NCBI RefSeq assembly: GCF_009296025.1
Contig: NZ_CP045178.1
Span: 7,502,001 to 7,566,000, forward strand
Reading direction: 5' to 3'
Origin: Streptomyces tsukubensis
Lineage (GTDB): Bacteria > Actinomycetota > Actinomycetes > Streptomycetales > Streptomycetaceae
DNA: 64,000 nucleotides
The position numbers were made by a program, and so were the translations under genes. Below the pieces are notes generated by a model. That model searched no databases and was not told the origin of the DNA. It saw only the letters and a list, made by a program, of their open reading frames with translations. Positions 45,601-52,623 of this stretch are shown here, in pieces; within the stretch, counting starts at the first letter, position 1, and each line of letters starts with the position of its first letter.

Positions 45601-46667
45601 ACCGTACGGCCCGGCTCTGGGACCTCCCGGGGTCTGCCCTCCTCGGCCACACGGATTCGCTGTACGGCGTGGCGTTCAGCCCCGACGGCCGTACGGTCGC
45701 CACCAGCAGCTACGACCGCACCGTACGGCTGTGGAACGTGAGTGACCCGAACCGGCCCGAACCGCGCGCCGTCCTGACCGGGCACACCGCCGCAGTCAAC
45801 AAAGTGGCCTTCACTCCCGACGGCCGCACCCTCGCGTCGGCGAGCCTCGACCGCACGGTCCGGCTCTGGGACACCACAAGTCCCGGCGCGCCGCGCCCCC
45901 TGGCCCGGCTCACCGGCCAGCACGACGCCGTCAACGCGGTCGCGTTCAGCCCGAACGGCCGGATCCTCGCCTACGGCGGCCCGGACGTACGGCTGTGGAA
46001 CACCACCGACCCGCTCCACCCGAAGCGGCTCGCCGTCGTCACGCCCCAGGGGAACCGAGTGGAATCACTCGCCTTCAGCCGCGACGGGCGGGTCCTCGCC
46101 ACAGGAGGCGCGGACCACACCGTCCAGCTGTGGGACACCACACGGCCGGCAGCACCGCGTCCCCTCGCCAGGCTGACCGAGCACCAGGACCGGGTCACCG
46201 CCGTGGCGTTCAGCCCCAGGGGCCACATCCTGGCGACGGCGGGCGACGACCGGACCCTGCGGCTGTGGGACGTCACCGACCCGCACGACCCCGCCCCGCT
46301 CGCCGCACCCGGCGGTTACACCGACGCGGTCAGAGCCCTCGCCTTCAGCCCGGACGGCCGAACGCTGGCCACCGCGAGCACCGACCGGCCCGTACGGCTG
46401 TGGAACCTGGCCGACCCCGGCCGTCCCACCGAACTGGCCTTCCTCTCCGGGCATACGAAACCCGTCGACGCGCTGGCTTTCGCCCCCAACGGGCGCACGC
46501 TGGTGACCGCCGGTGAGGACCGGACGGCACTGCTCTGGGACCTCGACACGGACCGGGTCGCCGACCGGATCTGCCGCACTACCGCACGCCAGGGCCTGTC
46601 GCGCCCCGAGGCACGCCAACTGCTGCCAGGACTGCCTTACCGGCCACCGTGCGCCACGCCCCACTGA
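42663..46667 (+). CDS. STAND-type NTPase with N-terminal HTH, membrane helix and WD40 propellers
   Basis: The 1334-residue protein has four parts. Residues ~15-75 resemble an Xre-type helix-turn-helix (TYRELAGVSHYSVAALS). Residues ~115-560 are a nSTAND NTPase with FFGRERLIGEV, Walker A VGASGAGKSS (152-160), Walker B LLLVVDQFEEVFT and a winged-helix region (HEALIRCWPRL). One membrane helix follows (~578-600, LLLALLLVCTATATGLAV). About fourteen WD40 repeats (~668-1310) show recurring AFSPDGRTLA and VRLWD. Such proteins act as signal-dependent switches in Streptomyces, and some act in defence or development. Codon 26 is TTA (42738-42740), so translation should depend on bldA tRNA. Ligand and output are unknown. 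Confidence 0.88.
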   Translation: MVPRGERPLGTGEGVPLRLARELRSLRQRAGSPTYRELAGVSHYSVAALSSAAAGTKLPSLAVTVAYATACGGDRAEWEERWHALAAEHALAAEHAREEPADAAPGPRTDGAPYAGLAEFRAEDTDRFFGRERLIGEVTDRLESRRFVTVVGASGAGKSSLLRAGVVPRWLRASSERPVVVLTPGPCPLEEIATRFAGPAGSSPGVLVRDLAGSPRALHRAVCQALADRPDGTELLLVVDQFEEVFTLCHDLAERAGFIDALLTAATAENSRCRVVVGVRADFYAHCTDHAELGRVMSEAQLPVGPMTTDELRRAIVQPAVSAGFQVEGALVTDLVSQSKGQAAVLPLLSHALLETWRRRRGTVLTLAGYHATGGIDGALAHTAESLYGALSPGRRRAARDLLLRLTALGEGTEDTKRRITRAELDLCPDAAPTPDGTAPTVLPAQRDERADDTAHVLERFARARLLTLDLNSVEITHEALIRCWPRLRGWLLEDREGQRTHRSLTQAAHAWEAVRRDPGALYRGVGLAGARQWAAGHGARPGAGALSDRERAFLDASLAAQAAEERAARRGTRRLRRLTLLLALLLVCTATATGLAVQAQRRAAGVRDTAVSQRVAEQAAALRPTDPAGALQLGLSAYRLRHTVAARGALLSSYATPYATRLVAADRVDAVALRPGGRVLATAERGRAVRLWDVTDPHRPRRLATLHGRPGAVHSMAFSPDGRLLAVADEAGVARLWDVSAPSRAGAPTVLRGVAVAVAFGRDGGTLATVGDGAVRLWHTARRCRTAPAVTAAGVLAETGEPLDSLVFGRDGRTLAAGGFRGVSLWDLGDTGPAAPVDVEPCGAAHRADPAGPVSTRAERTRISTAPALALALSPDGRTLATSGDDYAVRLWNVPRPGRPARTPLVVLTGHTDNVGALAFSRDGHTLASGGVDAKVRLWDTTEPAKAHSLTTLSGHTGAVLALSFGQDGRTLASAGGTDRTARLWDLPGSALLGHTDSLYGVAFSPDGRTVATSSYDRTVRLWNVSDPNRPEPRAVLTGHTAAVNKVAFTPDGRTLASASLDRTVRLWDTTSPGAPRPLARLTGQHDAVNAVAFSPNGRILAYGGPDVRLWNTTDPLHPKRLAVVTPQGNRVESLAFSRDGRVLATGGADHTVQLWDTTRPAAPRPLARLTEHQDRVTAVAFSPRGHILATAGDDRTLRLWDVTDPHDPAPLAAPGGYTDAVRALAFSPDGRTLATASTDRPVRLWNLADPGRPTELAFLSGHTKPVDALAFAPNGRTLVTAGEDRTALLWDLDTDRVADRICRTTARQGLSRPEARQLLPGLPYRPPCATPH

Positions 46668-46692
46668 ACCGGCGACGGTCCTCCCGTGCCCC

Positions 46693-46740
46693 GTTGTTCA
46701 CCATCCGTTTGTTCACCGCGGCACGCCGATCGTGAACAAC
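46693..46740 (+). promoter_or_regulatory. Repeated GTTGTTCAC half-sites upstream of secreted SH3-like genes
   Basis: GTTGTTCAC (46693-46701), TTGTTCAC (46709-46716) and the inverse GTGAACAAC (46732-46740) cluster 120-165 bp before the first small secreted gene. Direct and inverted copies suggest an operator. GTGAACAAC also occurs at 11339-11347 in the divergent region upstream of the GH71 gene. Confidence 0.45.
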
Positions 46741-46858
46741 GCGGAGCCGGTATCCCTTGAGTCGGCGGCCGGTCGGACCCGGCCGCCGAGCACTTGTGGA
46801 CACGACAGCGGGAGAGGCACGGACGAAGCCGTGCGCATTCCGCGAGGAGGACACGACC

Positions 46859-47251
46859 ATGTTTGCACCGATCAAGAAGGCGGCGGCCGTCACCGCCCTG
46901 GCCCTGGCTGTCGGAGGGTTCACGCTGGGAGAGCCGGCGCACGCGGGCGGTCAGCGGCAGACGGCCGCCAAGGCGGTCAGCGCGACGCCGCCGACCGCGA
47001 CAGAGACAGTCGCTCGGTCCGCGGCGGCCGATCCCGGGCGGTATCTCGTCGACGGTGCGCGTATCCACTCGCAGGCCAGCACGAGTTCCTCCACGGTCGG
47101 CTACGGATACACCAACCACAGCGTCAACGTCAGCTGCCGCAAGGCGATCGGTGACCACGACTGGTACTACCACACCGACACCACCACCAACGTCACCGGC
47201 TGGGGACGCGACGACGTCATCGTGCCCTTCTTCGAGGTCGGCTACTGCTGA
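46859..47251 (+). CDS. Small secreted SH3-like protein 1
   Basis: The 130-residue protein starts at ATG 46859 behind GAGGAGG. It has a signal peptide ending AHA-G at about residue 29, a Thr/Ala-rich linker, and a C-terminal ~70-residue domain (RYLVDGARIHSQASTSSSTVGYGYTNHSVNVSCRKAI, WYYHTDTTTNVTGWGRDDVIV) that resembles bacterial SH3 domains. It has two Cys, one of them the last residue, which may pair. It is the first of three similar neighbours. Confidence 0.85.
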   Translation: MFAPIKKAAAVTALALAVGGFTLGEPAHAGGQRQTAAKAVSATPPTATETVARSAAADPGRYLVDGARIHSQASTSSSTVGYGYTNHSVNVSCRKAIGDHDWYYHTDTTTNVTGWGRDDVIVPFFEVGYC

Positions 47252-47350
47252 GCGGGAGCCCCGTCCGAGGGGCGGCAGGGGACCATCCCGCTGCCCGCCC
47301 CGAGGACCGGCCCGAAACGCGTACCTGAACGCCCATGAGGTCGCACCTAC

Positions 47351-47414
47351 CGAATCAGGATCGGGATCGGGATCGGGTGGAATGTCTTCACCCGATTCGC
47401 GATTCGCGATTCGT
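47351..47414. repeat. Short tandem repeats (GGATCG)n and (GATTCGC)n
   Basis: GGATCG is repeated about four times at 47351-47377, and GATTCGC about three times at 47395-47414, just before the second small secreted gene. They lie about 40-100 bp upstream of its start and could affect its expression. Confidence 0.7.
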
Positions 47415-47454
47415 ACGACCGCCCATGCGATACAGGAAACAAAGGAGAGTCTTC

Positions 47455-47814
47455 ATGTTCTCCACTGCTCGGATCGCCGGCACAACGGCGAAGAGGATCG
47501 TCGTCGCACTGGCTGCCGGCGTCGCACTCACCGGAATCCTCTCTGTTCCGGGAACCGCGACGGCCGGGGAATCCATCGCCGCCCAGAACGTGCCGGGGCA
47601 CTTCATTGCCGACGGCGTCAATATCCGCAGCCAGCCCGGAGGCGGCACCATCCTCGGCAAGGCGTACAACGGTGAGAAGTTCACCGCCCATTGCAGCACG
47701 GCGAACAACACGGGCCACTGGTTTCGCCTGACAGCGCACCGGGGCAACATCACCGGCTATGCGAACCAGAACTTTCTGTGGAAGGACAGCGACGAACTCG
47801 TGCTGTCCTGCTGA
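47455..47814 (+). CDS. Small secreted SH3-like protein 2
   Basis: The 119-residue protein follows AAAGGAGAG and starts at ATG 47455. Signal peptide to about TATAG; mature domain HFIADGVNIRSQPGGGTILGKAYNGEKFTAHC, GHWFRLTAHRGNITGYANQNFL has a clear SH3b pattern (GVNIRSQP...GYANQNFL), and Cys occurs in the middle and as the final residue. It resembles its upstream neighbour in layout more than in sequence. Confidence 0.88.
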   Translation: MFSTARIAGTTAKRIVVALAAGVALTGILSVPGTATAGESIAAQNVPGHFIADGVNIRSQPGGGTILGKAYNGEKFTAHCSTANNTGHWFRLTAHRGNITGYANQNFLWKDSDELVLSC

Positions 47815-47999
47815 GTACCTCAGCTCACTCTCCACCGAACCCGGCCGCACGCCTGAGAGCCCGTCAGCGTGACAGCCACCTCCAGTGATCCGGCGCGCAC
47901 CAAGGAATCCATGGGGAACAGCACCCTCGTGGGCCAGCGGTCTTGGGGCGCGTCAGGGCACGCCGGTACTGAAAACAGAAGGCAACAGTTAGGTTCGCA

Positions 48000-48389
48000 A
48001 TGAAGATCACTGATGTGTCCCGGTGCTTCGCGCCACTGGCCAGGGTCGCCGTGCTGGCGGCCGCAATGGGTGCCATCACGATGTTGGGGCTGGCGACCGC
48101 AGAAATGACCACCACCAGCAGCACGACGCCGGCCACAGCCGCTACGGGCGAGCACGTCGCCGCGCCCACCGGAACCGCCGCCAAACGCACGTACTTCTGC
48201 GTCCAGAACAACAACACCCGATACTGGCGCCAGCCCAACGTCGACCCACTCGGGCAGGTCCACCGAGGCCAGGGCCTCGACAATCTCGGTGGCAAATACA
48301 TCGAAGGCGTGTATTGGTACAACGTCAACCTGTGGGGCGGCATGCGGAACGTCTGGATTCTGCAGCGCAACGTCTCGGTCTGCGAATGA
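48000..48389 (+). CDS. Small secreted Cys-pair protein 3 (SH3-like)
   Basis: The 129-residue protein starts at ATG 48000. It has a hydrophobic N-terminal signal or anchor (ARVAVLAAAMGAITMLGLAT), a Thr-rich linker and a ~65-residue domain with TYFCVQNNNTRYWRQPNVDPLGQV, EGVYWYNVNLWGGMRNVWIL and a Cys one residue from the end. The pair of Cys and the aromatic pattern match the two preceding proteins, so a family expansion is likely. Its stop overlaps the start of a possible next gene. Confidence 0.82.
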   Translation: MKITDVSRCFAPLARVAVLAAAMGAITMLGLATAEMTTTSSTTPATAATGEHVAAPTGTAAKRTYFCVQNNNTRYWRQPNVDPLGQVHRGQGLDNLGGKYIEGVYWYNVNLWGGMRNVWILQRNVSVCE

Positions 48390-48766
48390 GCGGAAGGTCG
48401 GCCGGCGGACCAGGTCGCCGCACCCGCCCGTACGGGGTAGCCCGCGCGTGGCCGTGTGGACCTCGGTCAGTCGAGGCCTTCGACGATGCGGAAGTCGCGC
48501 TCGACGCCGTCAGCCGACCGTCTCTGGTCTGCCTGATCGCCCTGCTGCGCGGCAGACCGTCGATCGCGACGGCAGCCACCGGCGACCACCGGTGGCTGAT
48601 CCCCGTCGCGGCGGTCGCGATCGTCCGCACGCAGGCGATCGTCGTCCAGCCGGACGCGTTCATGCAGTCCTTTCCGGAGCTGGTCGTCCTCATCCTGCTG
48701 ATCGCCCCCCTCCCCGCCCTGGCGATCGCCGCCCAGCGCCGACAGGGGCAGGCACTCGCCGAATAG
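48386..48766 (+). CDS. Possible small membrane protein
   Basis: A 126-residue frame overlaps the previous stop (ATGA). It has two or three hydrophobic stretches (WLIPVAAVAIVRTQAIVV, ELVVLILLIAPLPALAIAA) after an Arg-rich beginning. No family was recognised; it may be a degraded remnant. Confidence 0.4.
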   Translation: MSGRSAGGPGRRTRPYGVARAWPCGPRSVEAFDDAEVALDAVSRPSLVCLIALLRGRPSIATAATGDHRWLIPVAAVAIVRTQAIVVQPDAFMQSFPELVVLILLIAPLPALAIAAQRRQGQALAE

Positions 48767-48858
48767 GAGCGGCCCCCGGTGGGCCGGCCGAGCCCGGCGG
48801 CCCACGTCGTGCCGGAAGACGTGCATGACCGAACTACCCCAACGGAAGAACCAGAGAG

Positions 48859-49782
48859 ATGGCTCAGCACGAATCTCCGTCCCTGCCCGCGCACCGTCCA
48901 GGGGCCTCAATGCAGGCCCCCGAGGCCCCCGGCGACCCCAGCCCGTCGCGTACGACACGGCCGTGGACACCGGCTCTGCTGTACATCCTGGGGTTCCTGA
49001 CGGTCTACCTGCTCGCCATCTGCACCCCGTGGGGGCAACGAGTCGAGAACGCCCTGTTTGATCTCGGTGAACAGGGCGGCGAAGAAGCATGGATCTACCC
49101 CCTCTCAGGATCGGCCTACGGTTCGACACCCCTGCCGCCGATGGAATTGAGCGCCAGGCCCACCCTGATGGTGGGCCTGGCAGTCATCGTGATCCTCACC
49201 CTGGTGCGGCGGTGCTGGCGGCAGGGGTGCGCGGCGCTCGGGGTCGTCATCCTCACGACCGGAGGCAAGGAGGTGCTCAAATCGACCCTCCTGCCCCGCC
49301 CCGATCTGGTGGGCGCGCCGGAGAATCTCCTTGATCAGGGTTTCCCCAGCGGGCACACGGCCATCCCCGCCGCGCTGACCCTCGCCGCCGTCCTCGTGGT
49401 TTCCCCCCGCATCCGCCCCTACGTCGCCACGGCCGGTGTGCTGTGGCTCGCCTGCGTCGCCGCCGCCAGCGCGACCATGGGCGGCCACCGGCCCAGCGAA
49501 GTGCTGGGAGCCACGCTGCTGGCCTGTGCCTGTTACGGCCTCGCGACCTGGCTGCCGCGGCCGGCCGCCGTGCCAGGCGCCACGCGGAGCCCCCGTGCGC
49601 TGCCCGCCATCACCCTGACGTCGGCCCTGGCCGTCGCCCTGGTTTCCGGCGCACGGAACGACACCCTCACAAGGTCACTGGTCTCCGCGGCGACGGCCTT
49701 CCTGTGTGCGGCACTGGTCTGGTACGCCGCAGTCGGGCGGCCCGCACGCACCGCACGCCGCACACGCCCCGCACTGGACTGA
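48859..49782 (+). CDS. PAP2-family membrane phosphatase
   Basis: The 307-residue integral membrane protein has the three PAP2 motifs: KSTLLPRP (motif 1), PSGHT (motif 2, catalytic His) and GGHRPSEVLGA (motif 3, where the usual acidic Asp is replaced by Glu). It likely removes a phosphate from a lipid or polyprenyl pyrophosphate at the outer face. The first ~35 residues are cytoplasmic and Pro-rich. An in-frame ATG at residue 18 is an alternative start. Confidence 0.9.
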   Translation: MAQHESPSLPAHRPGASMQAPEAPGDPSPSRTTRPWTPALLYILGFLTVYLLAICTPWGQRVENALFDLGEQGGEEAWIYPLSGSAYGSTPLPPMELSARPTLMVGLAVIVILTLVRRCWRQGCAALGVVILTTGGKEVLKSTLLPRPDLVGAPENLLDQGFPSGHTAIPAALTLAAVLVVSPRIRPYVATAGVLWLACVAAASATMGGHRPSEVLGATLLACACYGLATWLPRPAAVPGATRSPRALPAITLTSALAVALVSGARNDTLTRSLVSAATAFLCAALVWYAAVGRPARTARRTRPALD

Positions 49783-49975
49783 CCACCTGGCCGGCTCCGG
49801 GGTGGGAACCGGCGCATCCTGGCAAAGCGGCGGTCCGACGCCACTGCCCAGTCGCCCAGTCGTAGAAGTCGCCGACGCCCGAGCGGGATGCGCTACCGCC
49901 AGGCGTGTCCTCCCCCTACTCCGGTCAACAGGCCGGTGTGGCCCGACGCGGCAACCGGACGGCCAGAATGATCAC

Positions 49976-50071
49976 GTGGCTGAACGAGTGCAGGTCCGGG
50001 AGATCACCGATGACGAGGGCCGGCTGCTGCTGCGGGCCATCCGCAGGGGCACCGGGTCGGTGGTGACCTGA
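49976..50071 (+). pseudogene. 5' fragment of an IS630-family transposase gene
   Basis: GTG 49976 opens a 31-residue frame VREITDDEGRLLLRAIRRG then TGSVVT before a stop. This matches the N-terminus of IS630-type transposases, which continue WRRAQ. Homology breaks at ACCTG (50065-50069), where a monooxygenase fragment begins, so the element was truncated by recombination. No matching terminal repeats were found. Confidence 0.75.
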
Positions 50072-50265
50072 CTCGATCACCAGCCGCACGGAGACCTCCT
50101 CCGGCGTGCGGGTCGACTTCCAACGCGGAGCCCCGCGCGACTTCGACCTGGTCATCGGCGCGGACGGGTTGCACTCCAACGTCCGGCGCCCCGCCTTCGG
50201 CCCGGGACAGCCCTTAGGTAAGCCACCTCGGCTACTACGCCACCACCTGGCAACTTTCTCCGTGC
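50070..50265 (+). pseudogene. FAD-dependent monooxygenase fragment
   Basis: Translation from 50070 gives DSITSRTE, then GVRVDFQRGAPRDFDLVIGA followed by DGLHSNVRR, the central FAD/substrate motif of PHBH-type monooxygenases. After PAFGP the frame shifts and HLGYYATTWQL appears in another frame (~50222-50257), which also belongs to these enzymes. No N- or C-terminal part is present, so it is a gene relic. Confidence 0.8.
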
Positions 50266-50340
50266 TCAGCGATTGCGGGACCGGCTGGTGGAGGCGGACT
50301 GCCACCCAAGGCGGCGTCCCCGCCGCTGCCTCGCGCCTGA

Positions 50341-50383
50341 GAGAAGGGGGTGTGATCCGATGGAGGACGACACCCCCTTTCTC
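50341..50383 (-). terminator. Strong stem-loop after the I36 gene
   Basis: GAGAAGGGGGTGT (50341-50353) pairs with ACACCCCCTTTCTC (50370-50383), six bases beyond the end of the minus-strand gene. Confidence 0.85.
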
Positions 50384-50388
50384 TGATT

Positions 50389-50745
50389 TCAGCAGATTAC
50401 GTTGGCTTTCACTGCACGATCATTCTCCGCCAATGAGAGATTCGTCTTGGTCCAGGTCCCGACCCTTCCGACGTTGACGTCCTTTTCATCAAAGAGCTCC
50501 ACCGGATTGCCGTGAGTCCTCACAGATGACACTGCTTTCCGATTTCCGGGGTCCAAGTTCTGAAGGCCGCAACGGGGCAACGCCCGGTAGAATCCGGTTC
50601 CATTGGAGTCGTTGAACAGGCACACGCTGCCACCTGGGCAGTCATCGTAGTTTGCTTCGGCGCCTGTCGCGCTGAAGAGGATGGCCGCTGCGGCAAACGT
50701 GAACGCCGTGAAGAAGCGAGAAAGCGCCTTCGCTTTGATTTGCAC
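50389..50745 (-). CDS. Secreted peptidase-inhibitor-like protein (family I36)
   Basis: The 118-residue protein starts at GTG 50745 (GGGGGAG upstream). It has a signal peptide (FFTAFTFAAAAILFSATGAEA) and a mature domain with YDDCPGGSVCLFNDSNGTGFYRAL, RCGLQNLD and a final Cys. The CPxGxxCLF...N..G pattern is that of the Streptomyces metalloproteinase inhibitor/I36 family, with four Cys that can form two disulfides. It would act outside the cell. Base composition is clearly AT-richer than neighbours, suggesting recent acquisition. Confidence 0.85.
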   Translation of the reverse strand: MQIKAKALSRFFTAFTFAAAAILFSATGAEANYDDCPGGSVCLFNDSNGTGFYRALPRCGLQNLDPGNRKAVSSVRTHGNPVELFDEKDVNVGRVGTWTKTNLSLAENDRAVKANVIC

Positions 50746-50866
50746 GATCGATCTCCCCCTGTGTATCGCTGATGCGAGCCGTGAACACTCTGCATTGAAT
50801 TACCGGAGTACGGCAAGGGGGCAGAGGGGGCACCAGGGGGGCGCGTGAGGCCCCAAATGAAACTAT

Positions 50867-50881
50867 GCAACACGCTGTTGC
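50867..50881. promoter_or_regulatory. Perfect dyad GCAACA-CGC-TGTTGC
   Basis: GCAACA (50867-50872) and TGTTGC (50876-50881) form a perfect 6-bp dyad with a 3-bp centre in an AT-rich stretch 120 bp upstream of the I36 gene start, a likely operator. Confidence 0.45.
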
Positions 50882-51317
50882 GACAGTAATATTTTTGGTC
50901 GACGGGGTCGATGGCGAGACCTGTCGGCAACCCCGACACCCCGAGTTCCGTGATCCGCAAGGCGGAGACAAGGACGGGCCGCCACTTCCTGTGGAGCCGG
51001 TCGGCATCGTGGCCCCTCGGCGTCGATGGCCCGGATATGGCGAAGATGAGGTTCTCTGCCGGAACCGCGCCCCGAGCCGACTTCGCGGTTCTCCTGAGAG
51101 ACCGCACAACGGGTGCGCCGTTTCGGCAGATGCATCACGCGGTCGGCGCGGACTGGTTCGGGTGAATGGTCCGATTGCATGGTGTGCCGAGTCGCTGCGT
51201 GCTTCAGGCTGAGGAACGTCCTGGACCCGGACCTTCGTCTACCCGACGGGCTGTGATCCTCCCTGCGAAGGGCTCCTCGTCTCACCACCACTCTGGTCGG
51301 CACTGCGTTTGTTCCGT

Positions 51318-51347
51318 GTGCCACCTGTCCACGTGCCACCGGTCCAC
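51318..51347 (+). repeat. Tandem 15-bp direct repeat GTGCCACCNGTCCAC
   Basis: Two adjoining copies (51318-51332 and 51333-51347) differ at one base, 90 bp before the methyltransferase start. They may be a regulator site. Confidence 0.6.
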
Positions 51348-51436
51348 CTCCGGCCGCACCTGGCAGAGGGCGGTAAAGACGCGCGGTCGCCGTGCTGTCG
51401 CTGGCGGTGAAGAGCAACGAAACGAGAGGGCGCAAC

Positions 51437-52216
51437 ATGGGAATGCCAAACGCATCCGAACCCCGAAATTCGGTAACGCGCTGGTCGGACGAGCAGGTCG
51501 CCCAGCAGTACCAGGCGACCGTGGCATCGACGGAATGGCTTCTGGGTTACCCTTTCGTCTTCCGCTCTCTGAACCTGGACGCACTCCAGGGCGGACGCCT
51601 CTTGGACCTGGGATGCGGACCTGGGAAGATCGCTGATTATGTCGCCAGTCACTTCGGTGTTCACGTGGTCGCGGCCGACATCTCTCCTCACATGCTGGAT
51701 GTGGCGCGCAAATACGCCAATCCCCTGGTCGAGTACCATCTGTTGGTCGACGACCGGATTCCTGAAGTGCCCGACGCTTCCGTGGACCGGGCCATGTGCA
51801 ATTTTGTACTGGTGTGCGTCCCGCAGCCCTGGCAGGTCCTGCGGCTGTTCCGTGAAGTTCACCGGCTGCTCAAGCCCGGGGGCAAGTTCACCGTTCTCAA
51901 TGCCGACCACACCCGTATCGGCGTGCGCTTTGCGTCATTCATCCTCGGCCGGGAGGGCGACCGCTACAAGGCAGGCGACCGTATTCCCGTGCACCTTGAG
52001 CAACCTGACGGGTCCTGGCTCGATCTCATTGATGTCTACTGTCCGACAGAGACCTCTGTCGGCCTGCTGCGCGAGGCAGGTTTCAGCACGGTCGAGCAGC
52101 AAGCCTACGTTCTGGCGGACGCTGAAGGCGTGGTCGACGACTCGTTGCTGACTGGCCGCGACTGGACCGCCGAACGCACCATGGCCCCCTTTGTTCATCT
52201 GACTGCGTCCAAATAG
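51437..52216 (+). CDS. SAM-dependent methyltransferase (ubiE/Coq5-like)
   Basis: The 259-residue protein has motif I RLLDLGCGPGKIADYV, acidic ADISPHMLDVARKYA, CNFVLVCVPQPWQV and HRLLKPGGKFTVL, features of the class I methyltransferase family. It probably modifies a small metabolite. GAGAGG precedes ATG 51437. Its codon use is less G/C-biased than neighbours. It is convergent with gnd and isolated by a strong terminator. Confidence 0.88.
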   Translation: MGMPNASEPRNSVTRWSDEQVAQQYQATVASTEWLLGYPFVFRSLNLDALQGGRLLDLGCGPGKIADYVASHFGVHVVAADISPHMLDVARKYANPLVEYHLLVDDRIPEVPDASVDRAMCNFVLVCVPQPWQVLRLFREVHRLLKPGGKFTVLNADHTRIGVRFASFILGREGDRYKAGDRIPVHLEQPDGSWLDLIDVYCPTETSVGLLREAGFSTVEQQAYVLADAEGVVDDSLLTGRDWTAERTMAPFVHLTASK

Positions 52217-52623
52217 GTTCGGAAACTGCCCGCCGTGGCTGACGCTCCACCTCCCGTACTCGCCGATCACGCCGTACACGCGACCCAGGCCGTCGCGAAC
52301 GCATCCCACAGTTCGGACCGCCTACCGGCGAGGGGGCCAGAGAAACGAGTACCAGTGCCTCCCCAAGCGTGCGTTCGCCGTTCGGAGAGGCCCACCGAGT
52401 CCAGACTCGCAGTGCGGCCAAGGTACGGCCGGCTGAGTGCCCAACGCTGAAACGGCATGGGACTCGGAGCCGGCGGACGGGGCGCTCCTCGCCCGGCGCG
52501 TCGCGGGGCACCGAGGTGCGATGGATGGGGGCGCGGGCCCCCATCCATCGCCTCTGTTCTCTTCACTGTTCGCTGTCGCGTAGAGGGCGGTTCCGCCTCG
52601 TCATCAGCCCCTGTGAGAGCCGG
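52217..52623. other. Intergenic region between methyltransferase and gnd
   Basis: The 407 bp contain the perfect hairpin at 52518-52551 and otherwise featureless DNA. No gene is supported. Confidence 0.6.
52518..52551. terminator. Perfect 15-bp hairpin between convergent genes
   Basis: GCGATGGATGGGGGC (52518-52532) and GCCCCCATCCATCGC (52537-52551) with a GCGG loop, between methyltransferase and gnd ends. Confidence 0.85.

Larger units (their letters stand above)
50746..51436. other. Intergenic region between I36 and methyltransferase genes
   Basis: The 691 bp have lower GC in the I36-proximal part. They hold a GCAACA/TGTTGC dyad at 50867 and a 15-bp direct repeat at 51318. Several frames can be drawn, but none has a ribosome site or a recognisable family. 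Confidence 0.5.

Noticed and set aside
42738..46019. 1093-residue minus-strand frame opposite the STAND-WD40 gene
   Set aside because: Antisense to repeated WD40 units, which keeps it open; no family features.
50911..51165. 84-residue plus-strand frame in the I36-methyltransferase gap
   Set aside because: No ribosome site, no family and no strong codon bias.
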